64,000 bases of DNA from Flavivirga aquatica (GTDB lineage Bacteria; Bacteroidota; Bacteroidia; Flavobacteriales; Flavobacteriaceae), in assembly GCF_001747085.1 (NCBI RefSeq), contig NZ_MDJD01000054.1:248001-312000 (forward strand), in the 5' to 3' direction. Both the position numbers and the translations under genes were made by a program. Under the pieces are notes generated by a model that saw nothing but the letters and a program-made list of their open reading frames with translations, was not told the DNA's origin and ran no database searches. Positions 44,099 through 53,520 of the stretch are shown one piece after another. The stretch's first letter is position 1, and every line of letters begins with the position of its first letter.

Positions 44099-45769
44099 TT
44101 AATGTCCTCCCTTCGGGTGACTATCATTAGTATATCTATATACTTTAGGTTTTCCTGTACCCCTGGCCTCTTTAATTTTAACTTCCCAAGCTACCTTTAG
44201 CATTTTTAGTATCAATTTGTATTGATCATACTTAATCAAATTATGAAGTTCTTGTGAATCGTTTTTTAAATTATACAGCTCTTCGTAAACAGGTTGTTCC
44301 CCTTCTAATGAGGATTCAATAAAACTTCTATATGTAGCTATATCTGGGTCATGTACAGCATATAATATTTTATTTATAGGTATACCCAATTGTTTTGCCG
44401 TTTCAATTTTTTTAGATGCTGAAAACGTATTATTTTTATAATACCTTATATATTTCCATTCTTTATTTTGTACTGCCTCGCATCTTGGATTTCCAAACTG
44501 AGTAGACCACAAATTTTCTGTAAAAAGATAATCTCTAATAGCGCCCTTGTCTCCTTTAACAAATCCTGAAATATCTACTCCCTGAAAGCTTACAGGTTTT
44601 TTTATTCCTGCCATAGATACCATAGTTGCAGCAACATCAATACTTTGTACCAAAGCATCACTTTTTATGCCTTTTAATTTACGCTTTACTTTAGGATCCA
44701 TAATAATCATAGGTACGTGTGTCGTTTTTTCATAACACAATGCTTTTCCTCCTAAACCTTGCTCTCCCATAAACAAACCATGATCTGAAGTAAAAATAAT
44801 AATGGTATTTTTATCTAGTTTTAAGTCTTTAAGCTTCTTTCTTAAATTTCCGACTAAACGATCAATACCTGTCATAGCTTGTAATTGACGTATATAACGT
44901 TCTCTAAAGCCTTGTGGAGTATTTGAGTAATTATATCCTGTTTGCCTATCTTCTGTTCTTAATAAATCTGCAGGTAATTTTGGGTTTTTAATATCTACTT
45001 TTGCTATATAATTATCTGGTAAAGGGATATCTAAATCACGATACAAGGTTTTATAAATAGTATCGTCTGTATCTCTTAATCGCATAGACCCTGTACCCGC
45101 ACCATGAGGTAAATTAAAATTCACAGAAAGCATAAAAGGTTTATCTTCTGGACGTTCTTTTAAAAACCGAATAGCACTTTTTAATCGCCTTTCATTATTA
45201 TCAATAAAATCATTAACACCTTCATTAATAATTTCTGGTTGTGTACTAGCTATAGCATCATTAAATATATCATGTACATCCTTTGGGTAAAAACGTATAT
45301 GCCCATGACCTGCATACCAATAATCAAAGCTTTTCTCCATTAGCTCACTGGTATACCCTCCTTCTCCTACAGGCGCATGATTTTTACCAATCCAACCTGT
45401 ATAATATCCTGCTTTTCGCATCACTACAGGGTAAGACTGTTCCCATGCTTCATCGGAAACACTGGTGCCTGAGTTAAAATTAACACCATGCTTTCGCTCA
45501 AATTGGCTTAATAAAATAGAAATCCTACTAGGCGTACAAATGGCACTTGTTATGTGTGCATTAGTAAAAAGTACTCCTTCTTCTGCTAATTTATCAATAT
45601 TTGGAGTTTGCACGATGGTATTCCCATCGCATCCCATTAGCCCATAGGATTGATCGTCTGTAAGTATAAAAATTATATTAGGACGTTCTTGTGATAACAC
45701 AGAAGTAACCGTAACAAAATAAAAAGCTACAGCAAGAAAGGTTGTTAAACTAGTTTGAAACTTATTCAT
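44099..45769 (-). CDS. S1-family (arylsulfatase-type) exported sulfatase
   Basis: After a signal peptide ending in SVLSQ, the mature protein begins RPNIIFILTDDQ (metal-binding Asp pair) and has the formylglycine motif CTPSR (about residues 78-82), the maturation signal for the catalytic residue. TSDHGLFMGEQGLGGK (metal and substrate residues) and NLKNDSQELHNL at the end are typical for polysaccharide sulfatases of family S1. The 556-residue length is normal. It should remove ester sulfate from the algal glycan in the periplasm or at the surface. It needs a formylglycine-generating or anSME enzyme encoded elsewhere. Sulfate position cannot be read from sequence. Confidence 0.93.
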   Translation of the reverse strand: MNKFQTSLTTFLAVAFYFVTVTSVLSQERPNIIFILTDDQSYGLMGCDGNTIVQTPNIDKLAEEGVLFTNAHITSAICTPSRISILLSQFERKHGVNFNSGTSVSDEAWEQSYPVVMRKAGYYTGWIGKNHAPVGEGGYTSELMEKSFDYWYAGHGHIRFYPKDVHDIFNDAIASTQPEIINEGVNDFIDNNERRLKSAIRFLKERPEDKPFMLSVNFNLPHGAGTGSMRLRDTDDTIYKTLYRDLDIPLPDNYIAKVDIKNPKLPADLLRTEDRQTGYNYSNTPQGFRERYIRQLQAMTGIDRLVGNLRKKLKDLKLDKNTIIIFTSDHGLFMGEQGLGGKALCYEKTTHVPMIIMDPKVKRKLKGIKSDALVQSIDVAATMVSMAGIKKPVSFQGVDISGFVKGDKGAIRDYLFTENLWSTQFGNPRCEAVQNKEWKYIRYYKNNTFSASKKIETAKQLGIPINKILYAVHDPDIATYRSFIESSLEGEQPVYEELYNLKNDSQELHNLIKYDQYKLILKMLKVAWEVKIKEARGTGKPKVYRYTNDSHPKGGH

Positions 45770-45950
45770 TTATAGAGTAAATATGTTATTAATTTTTGAG
45801 AGTAAATAATAAAATAGCGATTAGTTTTAATTAAAATTCACTAAAAACCCTAATCTTTAAATAGTTTATAAAACATTGTACCTTTTTATTATTGAATTCA
45901 AAAATACCTAAAAACAGTTTTTTTATTATACGGTACGTTTTTATTACCAT

Positions 45951-46031
45951 AACATATGTGTTAAAACTCAAAAATCAACCTTATCTATTTACCACATAAC
46001 ATTCTGTTATACATAAATTTAAACATATGTT
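45951..46031. promoter_or_regulatory. Divergent sulfatase/GH2 promoter region with AACATATGTT-type palindromes
   Basis: AACATATGTG (45951-45960) and AACATATGTT (46022-46031) lie 71 bp apart between the minus-strand sulfatase and the plus-strand GH2. A perfect copy also precedes the GH2 at 41165. Spacing and repetition suggest operator sites for one regulator of the locus. Confidence 0.45.
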
Positions 46032-46088
46032 ATACTAATCCTAACATAAGACATCCTAGATATTTTTTAAATGTATGAATTTAGCTTT

Positions 46089-46158
46089 ATGTTTTACAAA
46101 TACAATAAAAATTCGATTTAGCATTATGTTTTACAAATACAATAAGATTCGATTTAGC
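46089..46158 (+). repeat. Tandem duplication of the GH2 start region
   Basis: ATGTTTTACAAATACAATAA is present twice (46089 and 46126), followed each time by ATTCGATTTAGC. In the first copy two extra bases put a TAG after ten codons; the second copy is in frame with the GH2. The duplication has created a decoy start codon in the leader. Confidence 0.8.
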
Positions 46159-49023
46159 TTCATTTTTTTACTTGTTACCAGTTTCATGGTTGCTCAAAAA
46201 AACAATTTACCAAGACGAAATATTTCTACTCAAAGAACAAAGTATAATTTAAATTTAGGGTGGAAATTTCATTTAGGAAATACTAATGAACATCCTGAAT
46301 CTGTAAATTTTAATGATTCCAACTGGGAAAGTGTTTCTGTCCCTCATACTCTACAACTCGTTTCTTATGAAATGGATAGTATACAAGAAACTTGGGTTCA
46401 AAAAAAATACTTAAGAGATTTTGGGTGGTACAGAAAACAGGTTTTTGTAGATGATGATCATACAAAAAAAGTGTTTCTGGAATTTGAAGGTGTACATAAC
46501 GCTACAGAATTATGGGTAAACGGAAAATCTGTTGGTGATTTTAAAGTCAACGGTTATGTTCCTTTTCATTTTGACATCACTAATTTTGTGAATTTTGGAG
46601 AAGATAATTTAATAGTCATTAAAGCCGATAATAGTTTTAATAAAACCATAGCTCCAGATCCACATAGAACAGATTATATAAAATTTGGAGGCTTGTATAG
46701 AGATTTATACTTAGTAACTACCAATAAACTACATGTAAACTTTAATTGGGAAGACTATGATGCGGGGGTACATATTACAACACCAACAGTTAATAAAAAT
46801 AATGGTACGGTATCCATAAAAACAACCGTTAAAAACGAAAACTCAACCTCTAAAAACTGTAAAATAGTAACTAAAATCATTGATGCAAAAGGTTATGTTT
46901 TAAAAACTATAGTTCATAATAAAACCATAGAAGGAAACTCCAATTACACTTTTAGGCAAACAACTACTATAGAAGACAATTTTCATTTATGGTCGCCAAA
47001 TACTCCGTATTTATACAGATCTCATTCTGTAATTTATAACCATGATAAGCCTGTTGATTTTGTAGAAAACACCTTTGGCTTTAGATCTTTTAAACTCGTA
47101 AAAGGTAAAGGCTTTGTTTTAAATGAAAACCCTATATTTTTGATTGGAGCTAACCGCCATCAAAATTATCCAAATATAGGAGATGCTATACCTAATTCGT
47201 TTCATTACAACGAAGCCCTTCAATATAAAAAAGCAGGTTTTAATATAATAAGATTATCACATTACACACAAGACGATGCTTTTATTAAAGCATGTGATGA
47301 ATTAGGGATTCTAGTTTACGAAGAACCTTCTACATGGATCATGTGGAGTGATGACCTTTGGTTTTCAAAGTTAGAGGATGCTACAAGACACATGATAAGA
47401 AATCACAGAAACCATCCATCGATTGTTTTTTGGGGAGCGGGCATTAATCACAGAGGACCAGTACCTCGCATGCAAAACACCACTAAAGAAGAAGATCCTT
47501 TTCGACTTACGGCTTCTGCTTCCAGCCCTTGGAATGGTGTTAAGAATGAAGGTGTAACAGATATTCATGCTACCATGGACTACAGAAGATCTGAATTTCC
47601 TGAAGGTGCTTTTTCTATGGTTATGGAACATGGTTCCTCTGTAAACGCAGATGTTAATCAATTCCATATTTCAAGATATAAGAAAAGTAAAAATAACATT
47701 GCAGCCATTGCCTGGGTTGGAGCCGATTACAATCGTTTACAACCAGACAAAGATTATACTCGCTGGAAACGAGGGTTTACATCTCAAAACGGGATATTAT
47801 CGGCCTACAGAATACCAAAACCTGTTTATTACTGGTATCAATCGGAACTCATAAAAAAACCGATAGTTCATATTGCAGACGAAACAGCTTCAAATACTGG
47901 AAAAATTCGAGTGTTTAGTAATTGCCAAATGGTTGCATTATATCATGATAACCTCCTTATAGCTAAACAATTTCCTGATAACAATACTACTAAGTCAAAT
48001 TTAAATCATCCCTCATTTACATTCAATTACAAATGGAAAAAGGGACGTTTAAAAGCTGTAGGCTATAATAACGATGAAATTATTTCAGAACATTCTCGAA
48101 GTAAACAAGAAACTCCTCATCATATAGCATTAAAATTTAATATTAATAATCAACCTTTTTTTGCTGGTGGTTCAGATATTAGGATGGTTCATGCCTATAT
48201 CCTAGACAAAAACAACGAAATTGTAACCTCTTCATCTAACAACATAGAATTTTCTGTTTCTGGAGCAGGTAGCATTATAGATAATGGTCATATAAATGCA
48301 AATCCAGCATCACCACATAACGGCGTAGCAACTATATATATTAAAGGGAGTGAAAACACTGGAAGCATTACTGTTTCAGCCAAGTCTAAAGGATTAAAAC
48401 CCGCAAAAGTTTCAATAAGTACGCAACCTTTTAATACTAATGAAATAACAAAAAACGCAAAACCTATTTACGATTACCCAATTTCGAAAGTAGATATTGG
48501 CGGCAAACAACAACTCGTTCAATTTGATTGGTTAGAATGGACAGAAAAATCAAATAACGACTTAGAATTTTTGTTAAACGATTATAATGCTAAAATCGAA
48601 ATAACATCAACTTCTAAAATTAACTGGTTAGGAGATTCTTCAACAATGTTAGGTGATTTAAGTTTTATGGGAGCCGATGGTATTTATATAGAAAAAGGTG
48701 TTTTAAAATTAAAAATATCAAACTTAAAAGAAGGTCTATATAACATAGAAACTTTTCATCACGCCAGAAAAAACAATACTAAAAAACTGACCAATAATAT
48801 TGAAGTCACCATTACAGATGTTTCAGGCAAATTCACAACAAAGGCAGAAGATCATATTGTAAATTATTATGAAAACGATAACACTGGAGAACGCAAACCA
48901 TTATCTGTAAAATCTAAGTTTAAGATTAAAGGTAACACACCAGTTATTCTTGAATTTAAAAATATAGCAAATTCTGGTCAATTATGGGTAAATGGCTTTG
49001 TATTAAGACGTTTAATAAATTAA
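46126..49023 (+). CDS. GH2-family protein with altered acid/base site
   Basis: Start chosen at ATG 46126 (MFYKYNKIRF…SFMVAQ signal peptide); an earlier in-frame ATG at 46075 would put extra residues before the signal. The protein has the GH2 jelly-roll (GWKFHLGN…VSVPHTL, FGWYRKQVFV), Ig and barrel domains, then C-terminal beta domains (about 680-965). Where most GH2 enzymes have W-x-x-G-N-E, this one has WGAGINHRG, so the usual acid/base Glu is replaced by Asn (about residue 439). A nucleophile candidate is Glu in MVMEHGSS (about 500). It may need substrate assistance or may be catalytically unusual. First gene of the plus-strand half of the locus. Confidence 0.85.
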   Translation: MFYKYNKIRFSFIFLLVTSFMVAQKNNLPRRNISTQRTKYNLNLGWKFHLGNTNEHPESVNFNDSNWESVSVPHTLQLVSYEMDSIQETWVQKKYLRDFGWYRKQVFVDDDHTKKVFLEFEGVHNATELWVNGKSVGDFKVNGYVPFHFDITNFVNFGEDNLIVIKADNSFNKTIAPDPHRTDYIKFGGLYRDLYLVTTNKLHVNFNWEDYDAGVHITTPTVNKNNGTVSIKTTVKNENSTSKNCKIVTKIIDAKGYVLKTIVHNKTIEGNSNYTFRQTTTIEDNFHLWSPNTPYLYRSHSVIYNHDKPVDFVENTFGFRSFKLVKGKGFVLNENPIFLIGANRHQNYPNIGDAIPNSFHYNEALQYKKAGFNIIRLSHYTQDDAFIKACDELGILVYEEPSTWIMWSDDLWFSKLEDATRHMIRNHRNHPSIVFWGAGINHRGPVPRMQNTTKEEDPFRLTASASSPWNGVKNEGVTDIHATMDYRRSEFPEGAFSMVMEHGSSVNADVNQFHISRYKKSKNNIAAIAWVGADYNRLQPDKDYTRWKRGFTSQNGILSAYRIPKPVYYWYQSELIKKPIVHIADETASNTGKIRVFSNCQMVALYHDNLLIAKQFPDNNTTKSNLNHPSFTFNYKWKKGRLKAVGYNNDEIISEHSRSKQETPHHIALKFNINNQPFFAGGSDIRMVHAYILDKNNEIVTSSSNNIEFSVSGAGSIIDNGHINANPASPHNGVATIYIKGSENTGSITVSAKSKGLKPAKVSISTQPFNTNEITKNAKPIYDYPISKVDIGGKQQLVQFDWLEWTEKSNNDLEFLLNDYNAKIEITSTSKINWLGDSSTMLGDLSFMGADGIYIEKGVLKLKISNLKEGLYNIETFHHARKNNTKKLTNNIEVTITDVSGKFTTKAEDHIVNYYENDNTGERKPLSVKSKFKIKGNTPVILEFKNIANSGQLWVNGFVLRRLIN

Positions 49024-49151
49024 AAAATATAAATTTAATCATTTGTTGCTCCAATTAAATCATTTAGCATATTAAGTTCCCATTAAAAAAAGGAATTTAG
49101 CCAATGTATTTAATACTTATTAAAGTATAATTAAATCAAATACAAATCGAT

Positions 49152-50684
49152 ATGTTTTTAAAAAAACTGGCTTTTATTTTATTTGCGTTTATAGCTCTAA
49201 TTACATCTTGTAAACAAAAAGAGAATAAAAAAATAGTAGAAGTAAAACCAGAGGATAAAAAAATTATTTACGAGCCTAATTGGGAATCTATAAAAAAACA
49301 TTATAAAGATCCTGAATGGTTTAACAACAAGAAATTCGGCATCTTCATACACTGGGGGGCATATTCCGTACCTGCCTATGGATCTGAATGGTACCCAAGA
49401 CAAATGTATATGGATACAGCTACCTTTACTGCACAATTAAAACTTAAACAAAAAGGTCCTAGCTCTACTTATAAACATCATTTAAAAAACTGGGGAAATC
49501 AAAAAGCATTTGGTTACAAAGATTTTATTCCAGCATTTAAAGGCGAAAAATTTAACGCTGCAGAATGGATCGATTTATTTAAAAAATCTGGAGCAAAATA
49601 TGTAGTTCCTGTCGCAGATCATCACGATGGTTTTGCTATGTATAAATCTAACACAACACAATGGAATGCATATAATATGGGTCCTAAACGAGATATTTTA
49701 GGAGAACTTTTTAAAGAAGGAAGAGCTAAAGGGTTAATTATGGGAGCGTCTTCTCATTATGCCTTTAATTGGTCGTTTTACAATAAAAAAGATCATTTTG
49801 ATACTACAGACCTTCAATATGCAGATTTATACTCTTCTAAAGGGAAAGACTTAAAAGAGCCTGTATCCGAAAAATTTAAACAAAGATGGTGGAATAGAAC
49901 AATAGATTTAATTGATAATTACCAACCAGACATTCTTTGGTTTGATTTTTATTTAGATATTCCAGATTTTGCAGATTTACGTCCCAAAATAGCAGCATAC
50001 TATTACAATAAAGGTATTGAGTGGAATAAAGAGGTTGTTATAAATGACAAAAACTTTAGCCATGAAGCCTTCCCTGAAGGTACTGTAATTTACGATTTAG
50101 AACGAGGTAAATTACCAGGCATTAGAAAATTGCCTTGGCAAACCGATACTTCCATAGGTAAAAACTCTTGGTCTTATGTTACAAATTGGAAATCTAAAAC
50201 ACCAAATCAAATTATTGATGACTTGATTGATATTGTTTCAAAAAATGGAAACTTACTTTTAAATGTAGGTCCAAAATCTGATGGTACCATTCCTCAAGAA
50301 CAACAAGATATACTATTAGAAATTGGAAACTGGTTAAACACCAATGGAGAAGCTATATACAATACCAAATATTGGAGAACCTTTGGAGAAGGGCCTACAG
50401 AGGTCAAAAAAGGACATCACTCAGAAGGGAAAAACAAAGGTTTTACAGGTCAAGACATTCGTTTTACTCAAAAAGAAAACAAGCTATATGCCATCATGAT
50501 GGCATGGCCAAAAAAAGATCACGTTCTTATTAAATCTATAACTCCAGAAGATAAAGTGTTAAATATAAAAATGTTAGGAAGTAACTCTAAACTTAAATGG
50601 TCTCAAGATGCTCTAGGCTTATTTGTAAAAATGCCTATAGACAAACCAGGAAACCATGCTTTTGTTCTTGAGTTAACCCTATAA
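49152..50684 (+). CDS. GH29 alpha-L-fucosidase / alpha-L-galactosidase, lipoprotein
   Basis: The lipoprotein signal ends ALITSC (Cys20). GH29 motifs follow: WFNNKKFGIFIHWGAYSVPA, YVVPVADHHDGFAMYKS (substrate-binding His pair) and the nucleophile region PDILWFDFYLD (Asp near residue 263). The 510-residue length fits. GH29 enzymes release alpha-linked L-fucose, and some in porphyran loci release L-galactose, which differs only by a C6 hydroxyl. The catabolic operon immediately downstream favours L-galactose here. It lies 128 bases after the GH2 and is probably co-transcribed. A hairpin follows at 50737. Confidence 0.92.
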   Translation: MFLKKLAFILFAFIALITSCKQKENKKIVEVKPEDKKIIYEPNWESIKKHYKDPEWFNNKKFGIFIHWGAYSVPAYGSEWYPRQMYMDTATFTAQLKLKQKGPSSTYKHHLKNWGNQKAFGYKDFIPAFKGEKFNAAEWIDLFKKSGAKYVVPVADHHDGFAMYKSNTTQWNAYNMGPKRDILGELFKEGRAKGLIMGASSHYAFNWSFYNKKDHFDTTDLQYADLYSSKGKDLKEPVSEKFKQRWWNRTIDLIDNYQPDILWFDFYLDIPDFADLRPKIAAYYYNKGIEWNKEVVINDKNFSHEAFPEGTVIYDLERGKLPGIRKLPWQTDTSIGKNSWSYVTNWKSKTPNQIIDDLIDIVSKNGNLLLNVGPKSDGTIPQEQQDILLEIGNWLNTNGEAIYNTKYWRTFGEGPTEVKKGHHSEGKNKGFTGQDIRFTQKENKLYAIMMAWPKKDHVLIKSITPEDKVLNIKMLGSNSKLKWSQDALGLFVKMPIDKPGNHAFVLELTL

Positions 50685-50736
50685 CATATAAAACTTAGTT
50701 GTTTGAATTAATTGAAGTTAGTTTTTTTTTACTATT

Positions 50737-50768
50737 AAGAGCATATCCTAAATATAAGATATGCTCTT
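50737..50768 (+). terminator. Possible terminator hairpin after the GH29 gene
   Basis: AAGAGCATATC (50737-50747) pairs perfectly with GATATGCTCTT (50758-50768) with a 10-nt loop. There is no strong U run downstream on the plus strand, so it may be only an attenuator or an mRNA-stabilising hairpin. Confidence 0.45.
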
Positions 50769-50832
50769 ATAAATTGACACACACTTACCTCGTTAACAAC
50801 AACATATAATTACAGACAAAATATCTACAAAA

Positions 50833-51843
50833 ATGAAATACATAGTTTGCGAAAAACCAGGCGAATTTATATTAAAAGAAAAAGAAGCACCAATAAGACA
50901 AGCAGGAGAAGCCTTATTAAAAATAACAAAAGTGGGGATATGCGGTACAGATTTACATGCCTATGGTGGCAATCAAGCCTTTTTTACTTACCCTAGAATT
51001 TTAGGGCACGAGCTAGCATCAGAAGTTTTAGAAATAGACGACAATGAAAAAGGCATAAAAGTAGGAGACAAAGTTGTTATTATGCCTTATATAAGTTGTG
51101 GAAAATGTATTTCATGTAGAAACGAAAAAACAAATTGTTGTAATAATATTAAAGTACTGGGTGTACATACAGATGGGGGTATGCAAGAACAAATTACAGT
51201 ACCATCTAATATTTTACTACCTGCAAATAATTTATCTTATAACGAAATGGCTATAGTAGAGCCGCTAGCTATTGGTGCTCATGCAGTAAGACGAGCAGCC
51301 ATTAAAAAAAACGAATTTGTAGCCGTAGTTGGCTGTGGTCCAATTGGTATAGGTATTATGAAATTAGCCCAAATAGCAGGAACAAAAGTTATTGCTATAG
51401 ATATGAATAAACAACGTCTAACTTATGCTAAAGAAAAAATTGGAGTCGATTATATTGTAAAAGCAGGTGATAATGCTATAAATGCCATTTCTAAAATTAC
51501 AAATGGCGATTTATGTACCGCAGTATTTGATGCCTCTGGAAATAAATTTGCTTTAGAAGCCTGTCCTAACTACATGTCTCATGGAGGTCGTTTTATTTTA
51601 GTTGGTTTATCTAAAGACGATTTAACATACAACCACCCAGCAGTTCACGCTAAAGAAATGACATTAATGTGCAGCAGAAATGCTACTACCGAAGATTTTG
51701 AACATGTTATAAGCGTACTAAACCAATTTCCAACAGACTCATTTATAACACACTCTGTTCCATATACAGATATGATAACCCATTTTGATAGTTGGTTAAA
51801 TCCAGCAACTGGAGTTATTAAAGCAACCGTAAGTTTTAATTAA
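50833..51843 (+). CDS. Zinc-dependent medium-chain dehydrogenase, likely L-galactonate 5-dehydrogenase
   Basis: The 336-residue MDR enzyme has the catalytic zinc site (GICGTDLHAYGG, GHELASEV), the structural zinc cysteine cluster (CGKCISCRNEKTNCC) and the Rossmann motif VVGCGPIGIGIMKLAQ. Its size and position next to uxaA/uxaB match LgoD (YjjN)-type enzymes, which oxidise C5 of L-galactonate to D-tagaturonate with NAD. It begins the catabolic operon; uxaA follows by 7 bases. An equivalent role on L-fuconate is the alternative. MDR assignment is secure, the substrate is inferred from the gene set. Confidence 0.8.
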   Translation: MKYIVCEKPGEFILKEKEAPIRQAGEALLKITKVGICGTDLHAYGGNQAFFTYPRILGHELASEVLEIDDNEKGIKVGDKVVIMPYISCGKCISCRNEKTNCCNNIKVLGVHTDGGMQEQITVPSNILLPANNLSYNEMAIVEPLAIGAHAVRRAAIKKNEFVAVVGCGPIGIGIMKLAQIAGTKVIAIDMNKQRLTYAKEKIGVDYIVKAGDNAINAISKITNGDLCTAVFDASGNKFALEACPNYMSHGGRFILVGLSKDDLTYNHPAVHAKEMTLMCSRNATTEDFEHVISVLNQFPTDSFITHSVPYTDMITHFDSWLNPATGVIKATVSFN

Positions 51844-51850
51844 AAAAGAA

Positions 51851-53503
51851 ATGTCAAAAAATTACGTACAAATAGACCCAAAAGACAATGTTATTGTTGC
51901 CATAACACCTTTAGAAAAAGGTACAATTACATCTGTATCTGGAAAAAACATCACTTTAAAAGAAAACATAAAACAGAAACATAAATTTACACTTAACCAT
52001 TTTAATGTAGGCGATAAAATTTATATGTATGGAGTTTTAATAGGTAAAGCAACACAAACTATTCAAGAAGGTTGTGCCATTACTATTGAAAATGTTAAAC
52101 ACGCTTCCGCGGAATTTAAAGACTCTAAAGAACCCTTTACTTGGTCTGCTCCAGATATTTCAAACTTTAAAACCCGCACATTTAAGGGTTACCACAGAAA
52201 AGACGGAAAAGTAGGAACCGCAAATTATTGGTTAGTTATTCCGCTAACATTTTGTGAAAACAGAAATTTAGATGTCTTAGAAGGTGCCCTTTCAGAAAAA
52301 CTAGGCTACGAAACTAAAAAAGATTTTGCTGTAAACACCGATGCTTTGATTCATAAATATAAATCTGGTGCAACTACAGATGAAATTTTCAATACACCAA
52401 TTATTACCACAAAAGAAGAATTATCTAAAAACAGAGTATTTCCAAATGTAGATGGTATTAAATTTTTAAAACACGATGGTGGCTGCGGAGGTACTCGACA
52501 AGATTCTCAAGTATTATGCAAACTTCTAGCAGGTTATATAACCAATCCTAACGTGGCTGGAGCAACTGTATTTAGTTTAGGTTGCCAAAATGCACAAATT
52601 AATATGCTCCAAAAAGCCATAGAAGCTATAGACCCAAATTGTAAAAAACCAATACATTTTCTAGAACAACAACGTAGCGAAAGCGAACGTAAACTTATAG
52701 AAGAAGCTGTAAAACACACCTTTATTGGCTTAACAAAAGCAAATAAAATAGAACGTAAACCAGCACCATTAAGCAAATTAGTATTGGGTTTAGAATGTGG
52801 CGGTTCAGATGGGTTTTCAGGTATATCTGCAAATCCTGCATTAGGTTATGCATCAGACTTACTAGTAGCCCTTGGAGGTTCTCCCGTATTATCGGAATTT
52901 CCAGAATTAAATGGTGTAGAACAAGGTTTAATTAACCGTTGTGTAACAGACCAGGATTCTAAAAAATTCTACAACTTAATGCGTGCATATTCTGCGGCAG
53001 CAGTAGCCGTTGGTTCTGGTTTTGAAAACAACCCTTCTCCCGGCAATATTAAAGATGGTTTAATTACAGATGCCATGAAATCTGCTGGAGCAGCAAAAAA
53101 AGGAGGCACCTCCCCTATTGTTCAAGTGTTAGATTATACAGAGCAAGTAACAAAACCTGGTTTAAACCTATTATGCACTCCAGGAAATGATGTAGAATCT
53201 ACCACAGCTTTAGTAGGTTCTGGCTGCAATATTATCGTTTTTACTACAGGGTTAGGTACGCCAACAGGCAATCCTGTAGCGCCTGTTTTAAAAATGTCAA
53301 GTAATACACAGCTGTACAAACGCATGAACGATATTATTGATATTAATGCAGGTACCGTTATTAGTGGTGAAGATAGCATTGAATCTATGGGCGAAAAAAT
53401 TTTAGACCACATTATAAAAGTAGCAAGTAACGAAGTCGCATCAAAAGCAGTACTTCATGGTAATAACGATTTTATCCCTTGGAAACGAGGTGTGTCTTTA
53501 TAA
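51851..53503 (+). CDS. uxaA: Altronate dehydratase
   Basis: The 550-residue protein has the N-terminal SAF-like domain (residues 1-95) and the dehydratase body with FKGYHRKDGKVGTANYWLVI, HDGGCGGTRQDSQ, and LECGGSDGFSGISANPALGYASD, all diagnostic for full-length UxaA. It converts D-altronate to 2-keto-3-deoxy-D-gluconate using Fe/Mn. It sits between the L-galactonate dehydrogenase candidate and uxaB, with short gaps. No uronate isomerase (UxaC) is nearby, so altronate is probably not made from galacturonate here. Confidence 0.92.
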   Translation: MSKNYVQIDPKDNVIVAITPLEKGTITSVSGKNITLKENIKQKHKFTLNHFNVGDKIYMYGVLIGKATQTIQEGCAITIENVKHASAEFKDSKEPFTWSAPDISNFKTRTFKGYHRKDGKVGTANYWLVIPLTFCENRNLDVLEGALSEKLGYETKKDFAVNTDALIHKYKSGATTDEIFNTPIITTKEELSKNRVFPNVDGIKFLKHDGGCGGTRQDSQVLCKLLAGYITNPNVAGATVFSLGCQNAQINMLQKAIEAIDPNCKKPIHFLEQQRSESERKLIEEAVKHTFIGLTKANKIERKPAPLSKLVLGLECGGSDGFSGISANPALGYASDLLVALGGSPVLSEFPELNGVEQGLINRCVTDQDSKKFYNLMRAYSAAAVAVGSGFENNPSPGNIKDGLITDAMKSAGAAKKGGTSPIVQVLDYTEQVTKPGLNLLCTPGNDVESTTALVGSGCNIIVFTTGLGTPTGNPVAPVLKMSSNTQLYKRMNDIIDINAGTVISGEDSIESMGEKILDHIIKVASNEVASKAVLHGNNDFIPWKRGVSL

Positions 53504-53520
53504 AAAACAAAAAGAAACTA

